From Leishmania mexicana MHOM/GT/2001/U1103 (lineage: Eukaryota; Euglenozoa; Kinetoplastea; Trypanosomatida; Trypanosomatidae), in contig NC_018312.1 in the NCBI RefSeq assembly GCF_000234665.1, forward strand, positions 739,791-803,790: a DNA stretch of 64,000 bases. The letters are read 5' to 3'. Positions 1 through 9,771 of the stretch are shown here, in pieces (positions within the stretch are counted from its first letter, which is position 1; every line of letters starts with the position of its first letter). Below the pieces are notes generated by a model. It worked only from the letters and a program-made list of their open reading frames with translations, was not told the DNA's origin and searched no databases. A program made the translations under genes and the position numbers.

Positions 1-2978
1 TCCGTGAGGTTGGCCCGGGTGAGGTCGTGCACGCAGCGCAGAAATTCTGTGAGGACCTCATCTTGTACGTGGTACAAGCACGGCGTGAGTCCGTCAGCTG
101 CTAAACCCCCGCCAGCGGCGCCCGGTGCAGGCACGAAGACTGACGGCGCTACCACAGAGCGGTGAATGCGTCTTTGAGGAGACGAACTGAAGTGCACGGG
201 GGACAAGAGAGCGACTGGACACTGCCGAGATGACAAGTTGCCGAGCACGGCAGACGGCACCGTCACCGCTGAGGCGCTCGAAACAGCCGGTTTCGGTGTG
301 CCGCGGCGGCATTGCGCGTTGTGGCTGCGCGAGAGCTCCGTTTTCCCTGGAGGCATCGCGGAGCTGCGATGCCCTGACGAAGACGTGGCGACAGGCATCA
401 CTCCCCCAGACTGGCCCTCCGGTGGGGACTTCGAGGCCCCGTAACGATCGCTGAGGCTTCCTGTGGCGGTCGCCAGTCCTGCGTCTTGCGACGGCGGGGA
501 TGAGGAGAGAGTCGCCTCCATGGCGGACGCTGATGGTCGCCCCAGAAGAGGCGTCACCTTTTGCTGACTCATCTCCAAGGAGTCGGCAAACGAGTCATGC
601 GGCCACAACCCACCCTCGGAGTCCAGCGAGATGACCCGCTTGAAATGCAACCCTGCAACCGACGAGTGTGGGGAATCCACTGTGGTGCTGGCACCCATCG
701 CCACTGGACGAAAGCTGTTAAAGCCCGACGACGTTCGTAAGATGTCAACGCCGCCGCTGCTGAGCTGCAGACCACTATTGCTCTTCGTTATGTGAGACGA
801 TGCAGCAGAGGAGTTGCCATACGCGCCGGAAACCGGCGCCAACGTGCCGTTGTAGTGCACCGCCCCATGGGCAGACCCGAAACTGATCCCTTCCACCGAC
901 ACCGGAGACGAAATCGACGTAGCGCGGCGCAGCGACTGCGTCCGGCTCACAGGGACTTCTAGTCGGTGTGGTCGACGAAACAGGCTCGTGCTGCGTAAGT
1001 AGGCGGCCGCAGCAGCCGACGACATCTCCGCCGAGTCTGGTGACCGCTGCGAGACGCTCGCGTTCGGATGGCTGCCTACACTCCCACCACTGCACGACTG
1101 CGATTGCTGTGCGCTGAACGGCGGCTCCTGCAGCGGCGAGCTCACGAGGGAGGCGGACTGCAGCGACAAGGCCGAGAGGGCGCGTTGAATGCGCAGCGAC
1201 GAGCAGTGGGAGACTGGATCGGCGTCCAGGAGAGCGGTCACGAGCGTGGCCGCGCCTCCACTGCCACCGGCGTGTTTTGGTGCCGCGAGAGAAGCACCTG
1301 CTGAGCCAAGTAAGCTCGGCCTGATGACCGTCGCCGCGGCGCTGAGGTGGCTTGCTCGGCTAGGATTCTCCACGGCAGAGCGAGCTGAGGACGGCCGTGT
1401 CTTATAGCCGTCGTCGTGTGAGGTGACAGGAAACTCACTAGCGCGCGAATGGGAACGAGTATTGGCACTACCTGCGCTGATGGAGCGAGGCACGCTCTTG
1501 CCTGCATTCGCCAGCACCGCCCTGTCGCCTTCGTTGCCACTAATGCCGTTCCCCTCACTGAAGTTGTCCGCCTCGTCCGCACAGCCGTCATTACCGTCTT
1601 CGAGTACATAAGCGCGCAGGTAGGAAGGAATGGAAGATAATGCAGCGCTGCCTCGCTTCACTGGGCTGCTACCGCCACGAGCCCGGCGCGCAACGGTACC
1701 GTCAGACACCGCGAGCGGTTTCAGCTCGCCTTCTCTGCTGTGCAGCTCAGCGAGGCCTGGTACTGAAGTCCGACCTCCGGTGAGGGCTGACGGCGGGGCT
1801 TGCGATGCCCCCGCGACAGCAGAAGACGTATCGACGCCGGCGGAGCCGCGGCAAGATTGCTTACCAACAACGACGCCCGCTACTTCCTGAATGGGTGTCC
1901 TGACGCCGTCAAAGGAGAAACTGCTGAATGTTAGCGATGCTGCTTGAGCAGCCCCCAGAAGCGTGTTTGCGCCTACATTGCATGTTGCCGCAGCTGCACC
2001 AGCACGTTCTGCTGGGGCAGCGCGCTCACCCCCGCCGCCGCCACCCGCCATCTCAAGAGAGCGTTGGATAGCAGCCGCAGCCTCAATCAGTGCACTCAGG
2101 GCGGTAATCTGCGGTGCAGGATCGCCGTCATGCGCGTCTTGCCGCTCCTTGGCCGCCTCACCCAACACAGAGTTCTGCATCACCGCAGGTGTTGGGACCG
2201 CAGGCTCCTCGCTTGTGAGATTGACTGCCACTGTGGCACGCCCATCGCCGCCGTCAGCGCTCAAAGACGCCGGAGCTAACGGCAACGCTGCCGGGGCGGC
2301 CGTGCTGCGGTCACTCAACAGCCGCGCTGTCCCGCGTGTCATTCGGACAGACGAGACTGGCGTGGTGGGGTCAGCTGGTGAGGTCCCACAAAGCGGCTCG
2401 CTTTGACGGACGTACGTCCAGACAGCGGCGATCTCCAGCGCCACACGACCCAGGAGATGAGCGATACGGCGCCTTTCGAAGGCGGAGAAAGAAGCACCGC
2501 TGAGATTTCCCGCCGCAGGTGCGGCGTTCGCCGCTGCACCAGTCCCGGTAACGGGGAAAAACGCTGCTTCAGCGGCATCACTGCGATGAGGACCGAGAGG
2601 GAAAGAAAAGGCAGCGGTGGACTGGGCCAGCTTGAGCGATGGGTCTGCGTGCGACAGAAAAGACGCCGTTGGGTCGCGTCTATGCGTTGCCAACACCGAT
2701 GTGGTCCGCGATGAGGTGCTGCTGCTGCTGCCGGTAGTGCGCGGCGTTGCTGCGCCGCGGCTGCTATCCTCTCCCCCCTTCAAAACGTTGTAAGGGTGTT
2801 GCTCTCTGTACTCGCACGCCCGCAAAAGTCGCGAGAGTTCCCTCTGAACAAACTCGATACTCTCCTCCGCCTGCTGGGCGGTGAAGACGGCTGGCAGAAG
2901 AGGAAGGAGATGAGGACTCGGCGGGGGCGGCGATGCGGTGCGGGAAGAGTGCGCGTTGGGTGCTCGAGGCGCACGCAT
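1..2978 (-). CDS. Large Ser/Ala-rich protein of unknown function (3' end beyond window)
   Basis: An open frame runs without a stop from an ATG at 2976-2978 to the left edge, giving at least 992 residues, so the C-terminus is missing. I do not recognise the protein. Near the N-terminus (about residues 33-70) there is a short charged helical stretch containing QAEESIEFVQRELSRLLRA, followed by a poly-Ser run at about residue 83. A second helical patch near residue 175 reads RIAHLLGRVALEIAAVW. Most of the rest is Ser, Ala, Gly and Pro rich and probably disordered. The last visible part (about residues 950-992) looks folded again, with LYHVQDEVLTEFLRCVHDL. An in-frame stop lies only 7 bases upstream of the ATG, and the AG of that TAG follows a long pyrimidine tract on the minus strand, so the start is well constrained but the 5' UTR would be very short. 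Translation by hand at several points reads as ordinary coding sequence throughout. Confidence 0.8.
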   Translation of the reverse strand, partial: MRAPRAPNAHSSRTASPPPPSPHLLPLLPAVFTAQQAEESIEFVQRELSRLLRACEYREQHPYNVLKGGEDSSRGAATPRTTGSSSSTSSRTTSVLATHRRDPTASFLSHADPSLKLAQSTAAFSFPLGPHRSDAAEAAFFPVTGTGAAANAAPAAGNLSGASFSAFERRRIAHLLGRVALEIAAVWTYVRQSEPLCGTSPADPTTPVSSVRMTRGTARLLSDRSTAAPAALPLAPASLSADGGDGRATVAVNLTSEEPAVPTPAVMQNSVLGEAAKERQDAHDGDPAPQITALSALIEAAAAIQRSLEMAGGGGGGERAAPAERAGAAAATCNVGANTLLGAAQAASLTFSSFSFDGVRTPIQEVAGVVVGKQSCRGSAGVDTSSAVAGASQAPPSALTGGRTSVPGLAELHSREGELKPLAVSDGTVARRARGGSSPVKRGSAALSSIPSYLRAYVLEDGNDGCADEADNFSEGNGISGNEGDRAVLANAGKSVPRSISAGSANTRSHSRASEFPVTSHDDGYKTRPSSARSAVENPSRASHLSAAATVIRPSLLGSAGASLAAPKHAGGSGGAATLVTALLDADPVSHCSSLRIQRALSALSLQSASLVSSPLQEPPFSAQQSQSCSGGSVGSHPNASVSQRSPDSAEMSSAAAAAYLRSTSLFRRPHRLEVPVSRTQSLRRATSISSPVSVEGISFGSAHGAVHYNGTLAPVSGAYGNSSAASSHITKSNSGLQLSSGGVDILRTSSGFNSFRPVAMGASTTVDSPHSSVAGLHFKRVISLDSEGGLWPHDSFADSLEMSQQKVTPLLGRPSASAMEATLSSSPPSQDAGLATATGSLSDRYGASKSPPEGQSGGVMPVATSSSGHRSSAMPPGKTELSRSHNAQCRRGTPKPAVSSASAVTVPSAVLGNLSSRQCPVALLSPVHFSSSPQRRIHRSVVAPSVFVPAPGAAGGGLAADGLTPCLYHVQDEVLTEFLRCVHDLTRANLT

Positions 2979-2984
2979 TTGCGT

Positions 2985-3045
2985 CTAGCAGCAAGGAGGA
3001 AAAAAAGCGAAGAGAAGGGGCAAAAGGGAAGACGAAGGACACACA
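2985..3045 (-). promoter_or_regulatory. Predicted spliced-leader acceptor for the left-edge gene
   Basis: On the minus strand a roughly 50-base pyrimidine-rich tract (plus-strand purines 2990-3041) is followed by the first AG at 2985-2986, about 7 bases before the ATG at 2978. This is the usual trypanosomatid arrangement of polypyrimidine tract then AG. The exact site is inferred. Confidence 0.4.
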
Positions 3046-4653
3046 CACGCGCACGCGCAAGGGCGAGACACGTGTCGGGCCAACAAAGGAGGGCTCCAAT
3101 AAAGCGGATCAGAATGAAAGGGGACGGGGGGAGGGTGGGAGGAAGAGAAGCGTTGTTCGGCTGCGGTGACAAACGATGCAGCGGAAGAGAGGGAGGATGG
3201 CAGGCAGCGAAACCGTCGGGGGAAAGAAATCCGAAGCACCGAAAAGAACAAAATGGGGAGAGGGCCACACCTCGGCCACACACACACACACACCTAGAAA
3301 CAAGCAAGTGGCACTGCCCCAGTGCCAACCAACCAAGAGCCGAATGAGGTGGCAATAACGTCAGGCAGATCCCCCACGCGCACGAAAAGTAGCGTGGCAA
3401 CTCAAGGACGCAAGATATGAGTATAGGAAGCCCTTGTGCAAACCATGCTCATCATCGCAGTCAGAATGGGAGAAGCCGCAATAGCACGACGGCAACGAAC
3501 AGTGGTTGGGGTGAGGGAAGACAGAGTTGTGCACATGCGTGTGTGTGTGTGTGTTTGTTCTTCTACGGGTAGAGAAGAAGTTTGATGGGCACGTGTCTCG
3601 CTGCCTAGTGTGTTGCCTGAGAGAGGGGGCGAAGTGGGGAGGCAGCAAACACGTAGCGGAACGTTTTTCGAGTCACAAAGACATCCACAGAGACGGGGAT
3701 AGAGAGAGAGCGACACACGCGCACGCGCTCGAGTGGTTCGCAAAGCTGAAAGTGGAAGCAATAAGAGCCGCGAGAAGACACAGGGAGAGTAGCCGATCGG
3801 CCTCGTTGCCGCCTCTGCGTGTGAGCAGCTCCACTCCCCACCCGCCTACCCCTTACCACAAAAACACTAACTACGTCGGTGACGGGCGCGGCAGAGAAAT
3901 GCAACAGTGTCCCACACAAGGACAGCGGGGGATAAACACAGAAAAAATCTCCAAGAATAAAACAAGAAACGCTCTCCCGCGCGCGTGTGTGTGGATGCGA
4001 AGCGTCGGGACCGAAGAGAGCGAGTTGAAGAAGGCGGGTAGAACGCAAGGAAAGGGGTGCGGTGGGTGTGTCAGATGCACATACAGAGAAAGAGATGAGC
4101 AGTCACCAAAAGGCATTCGCATGGTCTGTGCGCATGTGTCGCAAGGGGGAGGGGAGGGCAAGAGGCAGGTGAGGCGAGAGTGCCAGCCCCGCCACGCCGT
4201 GCTGCACGCACAGAGAACATGTATGTGGATACAGTGTATGCGCCGCTGCCTCCAATCGTTGGCAGACTCCTAAGTGTGTTAGCGGGGGAGACACAGTATC
4301 GGTAGGTAGACTGCACGTCACTGCTGCTGTATCCTGCACCGCTGCCACCCTCTTGCCTCATAGCCTCCATTTGACAAGCTTTTGCTGCGGCCGTCAACGA
4401 GACCAACATCGTCGCTGTCGTCTTTTTGAATGCATGTATATATATATATATGTGTGTGCATATGCCAACGCCGTGGTGATGAGGAGCGAGGTGACATTGG
4501 GGGGAGGTGAAAGCCTCTTCCCTGAGCGAAAGCATCGAAGAGACGCGGCAGCAGCGGAGACGAAGAAAATAGACGAGGCGCGCACCAAATAGCTGCCAAC
4601 GTAGCAGCGAGCAGACTCGATCGAAAAGGAAAAGGTCGAGGGGAGCACAGGGC

Positions 4654-4670
4654 TATATATATATATATAT
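4654..4670. repeat. TA microsatellite downstream of Ku70 stop
   Basis: A pure TA run of 17 bases about 117 bases beyond the Ku70 stop codon. A second TA run followed by TG repeats is at 4437-4450. Confidence 0.9.
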
Positions 4671-4786
4671 GTATGAGAAGGCAACCGTGTAAAGAGCGCT
4701 GGAGAGGGCGGAGAGGCTGCAGAAGCGTAACAGACGTCTTACCGACCACCAAAACCTTGCCATCCCCTGACGTCCCCTTATCGTTC

Positions 4787-7633
4787 TTACGATGGCAACG
4801 GAAAATGTTGCTTGACAAGCTCGATCAGGTCCGCCTTGCGTCTTGCCCCGCCGGAGCCCACGTTTGCAGTCGCCAGGTACTCCTTGAGTTGAGGTATGAT
4901 CAAGCAATCCCACGCATTCTCAGCGGCAGCGCGGCGAATCAGCTGTTCGATGGGTACATGACCGCCATCCTCTTCGGCGGAGGCTGCAGCCGTCCCTGCT
5001 GCGCCGTCGCGCGGGCGGCGCGTCGCCGAGCCTGCCACGCGCGGCTGTGGGCAGTACAGGAAAGCGTTGTAGTCTTTTCCCAACACCTCTTTGTTGAAGC
5101 TCTGGAAGAGCGCTGCGAAGCTTTTCATGCCCTCGTAGTCGGGAAGGGTGTTGTCCAACTCCTGCAGCGGCTTCTCTGCGTCATCCGTAGAAGGACCTTC
5201 CTCCTCCGCCTTCGCCGCAGCAGTCCCACCGCCGGGGTGCAAGGGCCTGTCTGCCAGCGGGAAGAGTTGTCGGGCGAGGTCTTGCAGTTTGCGGTACTGC
5301 CGCTGGAGCGCGGGATTGAACACCGCATCTATTTGGTAGGACACTGTCAGCGCATTCACAAGCTGCTTTGCAAGTTCGAGGTGCGTTGGATCAACGGAGC
5401 TGTCCGCCAGTACAGGGGTGGCGTGTTTGTCGACAAGCGTGCACGTGCACAGCTCCGGTACGGCGCGCAACTCCTCGGCGTACGGAAGAGGCACCACGTA
5501 GAGCCCCATCCCATCCACTGGCACCTGATCGCGCATCTCAGGATGCGCTGTGAGGTCTGGCGATGGCACCAGAGCTACAAGGCGCGGCGCTGTGGCGGTT
5601 GAGCTGCAATATTGTGCAATCGCCACCTTCTGCTTGGCACGCAGCCGACGCACAAAGAGGACAAACAGGCGATGCGAGTGGGCACCCCCGCGCTGCACGC
5701 ACGAATGAAGGAAAAAGCTCCGTCGCACCACATGCTCCCGCTTCACAGCGTCAACGAGGTCCTTGAATAGCAACACCGTGAAGCCAGGCTCCGTCCCGGT
5801 TGCCGCCAACTCCACAATTCTCTTGCGCTCCTCGCTGGTGAAGTAGACGCGATCCTTGCCAACTGATGCGTAGTAGCAAAGACCGTTGGGGTGCACGTCT
5901 TCCTGCCCCATCATCGACTCGCTCGTGCAATTCTTTTCGTTGCAGAGGCGTTGCAGCTGCTTTGTGGGGCTGCCGCTGTCCCCTTCTTTGTGCCCCGCAC
6001 CGACCCCATCGCTGTCCTGGCCAGCTGCGGTGGTACGCGCACTTAGGTGAACGACGCGGCGCAGCATGCGGTTCGTGCGCCCATCCAGCCACTCTCGCTG
6101 CGGAGGGCAAGCGCGCATGAGAGGAATGTACAGGCTCACAGCCATCCGCGGCACGGCAGCAGCTCGCGGCGCCTGCTCTTCATCTCTCGCGCTCGCTCCA
6201 GAGAGACCACCGATGCGAAGCAGGCAGTGCTGAAAGGGCCGCTGCGGATGTGCGCGACGCACGACAGAGCCGAGCAGCTGCTCCAGCGCTCCAGAGCCAG
6301 CATTCATGTGGATTGCACCCTCACCACCGCTCACGAAGGCCTCACTGCGGGCTTCGGCCAGCGCCGCCAAATCGTCACCGTCACCACTGGCACGAAATCG
6401 CGCAGCGGCCGCCTGCATCTCTCTCAGTAATGGACCCCAGAAGAAGTCTTGCACAAAGCCCGTTGCGGTCGGAGACGGCGAGTCTGACTGACCGAATCCC
6501 CTCTGGTCGATAGTGGTGTTCGTAGTGGCAGCGGCAGGATCAAGCGACTGACCACGCTGGTTGGAAACGGCAAAAAGCAGACGCGCAGAGCTGCCGCCAC
6601 TGCTGCTGCCGGTACCGTCTGCGCCTACTGACGTCGGGGAGGAGATCGGCTGCCCGTCCCGACGGGCGTTCGTCGCCGTGCCTGCGACTGTAGAGGTGCT
6701 GCTTGTGCGCAGACCGCCACCACTGCCGGCGTTGCCGAAGCCGAAAACTTCGAGCACAACACCTTCCTTGCCTAGGTCGCATGCGCGGCTGCGGCACAGG
6801 TTCCACTCATGCGCGTCACCGCCGCTCGGGTCGTCGCGGTTTGTGAAGACGAAGAGGCGCCGATGGCGAATAGCCTGCACGCTGCGGAGGCTCAGCAAGA
6901 TGCGCTCTGCCTCCCAGAGTGCTTCGCTGAACTTGAATGCGGGAGAGGCGGTCAAAGCTGCCGGAAGAGCAGCCTTTGTTTCTGCGCGACCGCTAGTCGC
7001 AGACGCCGCGGCGAGAGCGGGGGATGTCGATGCAGTGGACCAGTGACCGATGTGCGTCTCAAACTCCTCGTACGCGGCGGATCCGGAAGCGCCAGCTGCC
7101 TCCAGCTGCTCCACTTTCTGCATGCATTCCGTGCCGATGCGAGTGGCCTCCTGCACCACGTAAACCCCGCGGAAGCCCGTCGAGGGGGCTGACGTTCGTG
7201 TGTTGTACAACACGATCGCCACGACGTCCTTGCTGCCGCACATCATCTTCTCTTTTAGCAGTGCGAGGATGCACTGCATCGTCATGGAGAAGAAAGAAGG
7301 GGACGAGCCGACGGCGGCGTTCGAGCCCCCCGTAGCACCACTACTCATAGCTACCTCCTGGCCAGTGGTGGGTAGTGCGAGTTTCGCGACACCACGAGTG
7401 TGCGCCGGTGCACTCGCTCCGTTTTTACCAGCCTGCGTCGTCTTCGCCGACTCGCCAGCTGGCAGCACTCCGAACATGCCCTCGTTGCAGTCAACTAGGC
7501 ACACAACGGCATCGCGCTGATTGCGCCGCCACAGCTGCTCACGACACTCATCGAGGTCGAGCCCCTCGGTGTAAGTGCTCTCTGCTGCAACGACACCAGT
7601 CGTGCCCTCGCCCCACTCCGCAAACTCATCCAT
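4787..7633 (-). CDS. KU70: Ku70, DNA double-strand-break and telomere end-binding subunit
   Basis: The 948-residue product aligns in order with Ku70. Residues about 40-300 form the N-terminal von Willebrand A-like domain, with DAVVCLVDCNEGMFG at 41-55 matching the first strand and FVFTNRDDPSGGDAHEW matching the conserved FTNxDxPxG stretch. The Ku core beta-barrel and dimer arm follow, with SLYIPLMRACPP, VALVPSPD, GLYVVPLPYAEELR and NPALQRQYRKLQDLA. A C-terminal SAP DNA-binding motif at about 903-946 (IPQLKEYL, KADLIELVKQHF) distinguishes it from Ku80. Ku70 pairs with Ku80 as a ring around DNA ends in the nucleus. At 948 aa it is much longer than human Ku70 (609 aa), because of low-complexity insertions at about 57-111, in the late A-domain and before the core. 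The ATG at 7633 follows a plausible splice acceptor at 7727-7728. Confidence 0.95.
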   Translation of the reverse strand: MDEFAEWGEGTTGVVAAESTYTEGLDLDECREQLWRRNQRDAVVCLVDCNEGMFGVLPAGESAKTTQAGKNGASAPAHTRGVAKLALPTTGQEVAMSSGATGGSNAAVGSSPSFFSMTMQCILALLKEKMMCGSKDVVAIVLYNTRTSAPSTGFRGVYVVQEATRIGTECMQKVEQLEAAGASGSAAYEEFETHIGHWSTASTSPALAAASATSGRAETKAALPAALTASPAFKFSEALWEAERILLSLRSVQAIRHRRLFVFTNRDDPSGGDAHEWNLCRSRACDLGKEGVVLEVFGFGNAGSGGGLRTSSTSTVAGTATNARRDGQPISSPTSVGADGTGSSSGGSSARLLFAVSNQRGQSLDPAAATTNTTIDQRGFGQSDSPSPTATGFVQDFFWGPLLREMQAAAARFRASGDGDDLAALAEARSEAFVSGGEGAIHMNAGSGALEQLLGSVVRRAHPQRPFQHCLLRIGGLSGASARDEEQAPRAAAVPRMAVSLYIPLMRACPPQREWLDGRTNRMLRRVVHLSARTTAAGQDSDGVGAGHKEGDSGSPTKQLQRLCNEKNCTSESMMGQEDVHPNGLCYYASVGKDRVYFTSEERKRIVELAATGTEPGFTVLLFKDLVDAVKREHVVRRSFFLHSCVQRGGAHSHRLFVLFVRRLRAKQKVAIAQYCSSTATAPRLVALVPSPDLTAHPEMRDQVPVDGMGLYVVPLPYAEELRAVPELCTCTLVDKHATPVLADSSVDPTHLELAKQLVNALTVSYQIDAVFNPALQRQYRKLQDLARQLFPLADRPLHPGGGTAAAKAEEEGPSTDDAEKPLQELDNTLPDYEGMKSFAALFQSFNKEVLGKDYNAFLYCPQPRVAGSATRRPRDGAAGTAAASAEEDGGHVPIEQLIRRAAAENAWDCLIIPQLKEYLATANVGSGGARRKADLIELVKQHFPLPS

Positions 7634-7726
7634 CGTGAGCTGATGACGCGCTGTAAAGGATGGAGAGATGCGATACGCTGTGTGTGGTGTATCTGTGTAG
7701 TTGTGCTGTAATCTATGCGGTGACCG

Positions 7727-7765
7727 CTGGGAATCGGCAACGATAAGACGCAGAGAGAGAGAAGC
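7727..7765 (-). promoter_or_regulatory. Predicted spliced-leader acceptor for Ku70
   Basis: A CT-rich tract on the minus strand (plus 7750-7765, alternating AG) is followed by the first AG at 7727-7728, giving a 5' UTR of about 93 bases before the ATG at 7633. Confidence 0.4.
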
Positions 7766-7926
7766 CAGTAGCTGTCCGTGCCACAGCTGGCTCGTGTGTT
7801 GTGGTGGGCTAGCTAGGAGAGCGCAGTCCCTGATCCTTAGGGGCTACTGTGTTGTAGCCTCTGTTTGCATGCAGCTGTGCGAGCAAAGATGAAAGGTTTG
7901 CTCTCACCAGGAAAGGATCGCTAAGC

Positions 7927-7940
7927 GGGGGGGGGGGGGG
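7927..7940. repeat. 14-base poly-G run (poly-C in the transcript)
   Basis: An uninterrupted G run on the plus strand, 190 bases from the complementary 11-C run at 8131-8141. In a minus-strand RNA the two could pair. Confidence 0.9.
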
Positions 7941-8450
7941 TAGTCACCAATAAAGCAAGGAAATGCAGGAGGGAGGGAGAGAGAAGAGCAGCAGCGTGCG
8001 CAATCGGCAGAACGGAGGACGGATTTGAGGAGCTACACGCGCCGCTTCGACGCTACAAGAGTGCAGAAGGCGTACACACCAAAGCGCACACCTTCGGACA
8101 AAAAAGGCACCCACGAATGCTCCGGTGAGACCCCCCCCCCCTGCAACTTCGTGTCATTCCAGAAAGATGGAGGAGGGGACGACCCCCCTCCTCACCAAGA
8201 GCGGCCATTGCATGTGTCAAGAACAGAGAGACATCACACAGCGCGCGGTGATGAGGGCTGTTACTCTTTCCTGTACAGAATTATCCTTCCTGTGTCTCCT
8301 CCCCTCTCCCCTCTGTGACTGAGCGCTTCCTCGACGCCGGTATTTCCCATCTTACTGTTGTGATTCTTTGTTGCCGACTGCCGCTCACACCGCCCTGCCT
8401 CTGCGCTGCCACCGGTAAGTGAACCGAAAACAGCTGAGCATGTTCGCTGC

Positions 8451-8473
8451 GTGTGTGTGTGTGTGTGTGTGTG
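8451..8473. repeat. GT microsatellite
   Basis: An uninterrupted GT repeat of about 23 bases in the spacer between the CNB-protein gene and Ku70. Confidence 0.9.
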
Positions 8474-9771
8474 CCAGGTATGGTCGCATACATACAAGGA
8501 GGGGGAGAGAGTGGCAAGGGAGAAACGATCGTGTTCACGTAGAATTGGAAGAAAGGCGCAGAAGATTGCACAGGAGGTGCTCATCTGCGCGCACCATTTG
8601 GCCCACGTGCCGCTACCTCCGCCTTCCGCAACTGTCTTGATTTCCACGCTTGACAGCATAAAAGTTGCTGACCGGCATTCAAACAAAAAAATCTAGTGCG
8701 CTCTAACCTCGTTGCGGGAACTCCTCCTCCTCTGCTGCCAACCTCCACTGAAACACGCGCACTCCGGCAATGGCCCGGGGAGAGGGAAAGATGATGGTGA
8801 CGGCGATGAGGCTCCCGCAACGGCGTTCGAGCACGAATCGCACTCTGGCGAGGCGCACACGAACACGCGCACAGGAAGTAATGACACGAACATACAGCGA
8901 GCGAGCGAGATGACGGAGCCCGCAACGGATAGGACGAGAAAGCAAGCACACAAGTCCCTTCGCAGCATCGGAACGAAGAGAGAGAACTATACATACGTAC
9001 ACAGCCCGTGTCCGAACGGGAGGGAGGAAAGGGGAGGGGCTGTGCTAGAAGGGACTGTCGGTTGCAGTACTGTACACGTCAGCTGGTAGCGGTGACGGTA
9101 GTGGTGCAAGTGAAAGAAGAAAAGCCAAGTAGAAAAATAAAGCAGCCGAACAGTCTCTAAAGGCTGCAGATATCTAAGTGAGGACACACGCACACAAGAC
9201 GAGGGGAGGAGGTATGTCCACCACCACCCCAATGTGTGTATGTGAAGGCCAAACGTGAAACGCAAGCTATAGCCGACACGGCATCCCTGCGGCAGCACAC
9301 GCATACGCCAACACAGATACAGAGAGAGGCACAAGAGCGGCGGTGTGAGAGGGCGAGAGGATATACATGAGAGAAGAGCCAGTCCTCTCCACCCCACCCC
9401 CCTCCCCACCACCGGCAGCGCACGCGAACTCTTCCCCTCCCGGACGAGCGGGAGAGGCAACTCAAATCTCAAATGCCGAACCACGGTTGAGTGGCTCCAC
9501 CACCACCATTACCCCCCCAGCGCATCTTGGCCTCCTCACTACTTGCGCCCGCACCTTGCAGGTATCGATTGCCGTCCGTGAAGCATGTGAACGCCGCATC
9601 TGTCTTGCTGAGCACCACTTGAAGTGCAACGACAGGAGACGTCACCAGTAACCCAAACGCCGATCCGATACCCGTCCCTGCCGCAGTGAAGGGAGTGGGT
9701 AGAGGCTGAACGGGTGGGACTGGCGGCATTCTTGGTCGATCCGCCAGCGACGCGCAGGCCGTGTCATCGCT

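Larger units (their letters stand above)
2979..4786. other. Intergenic: Ku70 3' flank and 5' flank of the left-edge gene
   Basis: No convincing gene. The stretch holds a purine-rich block near 2990-3230, CA/GT runs near 3280-3294 and 3539-3554, and two TA microsatellites (4437-4450 and 4654-4670). Open frames here on both strands are low complexity (His/Thr, Arg/Lys or Ser/Cys/Pro rich) and come from the simple repeats. Confidence 0.7.
7634..9771. other. Intergenic: CNB-protein 3' flank and Ku70 5' flank
   Basis: About 2.1 kb without a supported gene. It contains a 14-G run at 7927-7940, an 11-C run at 8131-8141, a GT repeat at 8451-8473 and several purine tracts. Open frames are compositional. 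Confidence 0.7.

Noticed and set aside
2780..3400. 206-codon minus-strand frame overlapping the left-edge gene start
   Set aside because: Ser/Pro/Cys/Phe-rich translation of pyrimidine tracts; conflicts with the better supported frame opening at 2978.
3527..4273. 248-codon plus-strand frame in the Ku70 3' spacer
   Set aside because: Starts in a GT repeat and has Arg/His/Cys-rich simple composition; all supported genes are on the minus strand and no domain is visible.
4673..5602. 309-codon plus-strand frame opposite Ku70
   Set aside because: Overlaps the conserved Ku70 C-terminal half antisense; composition is Arg/Leu/Cys biased as expected of a shadow.
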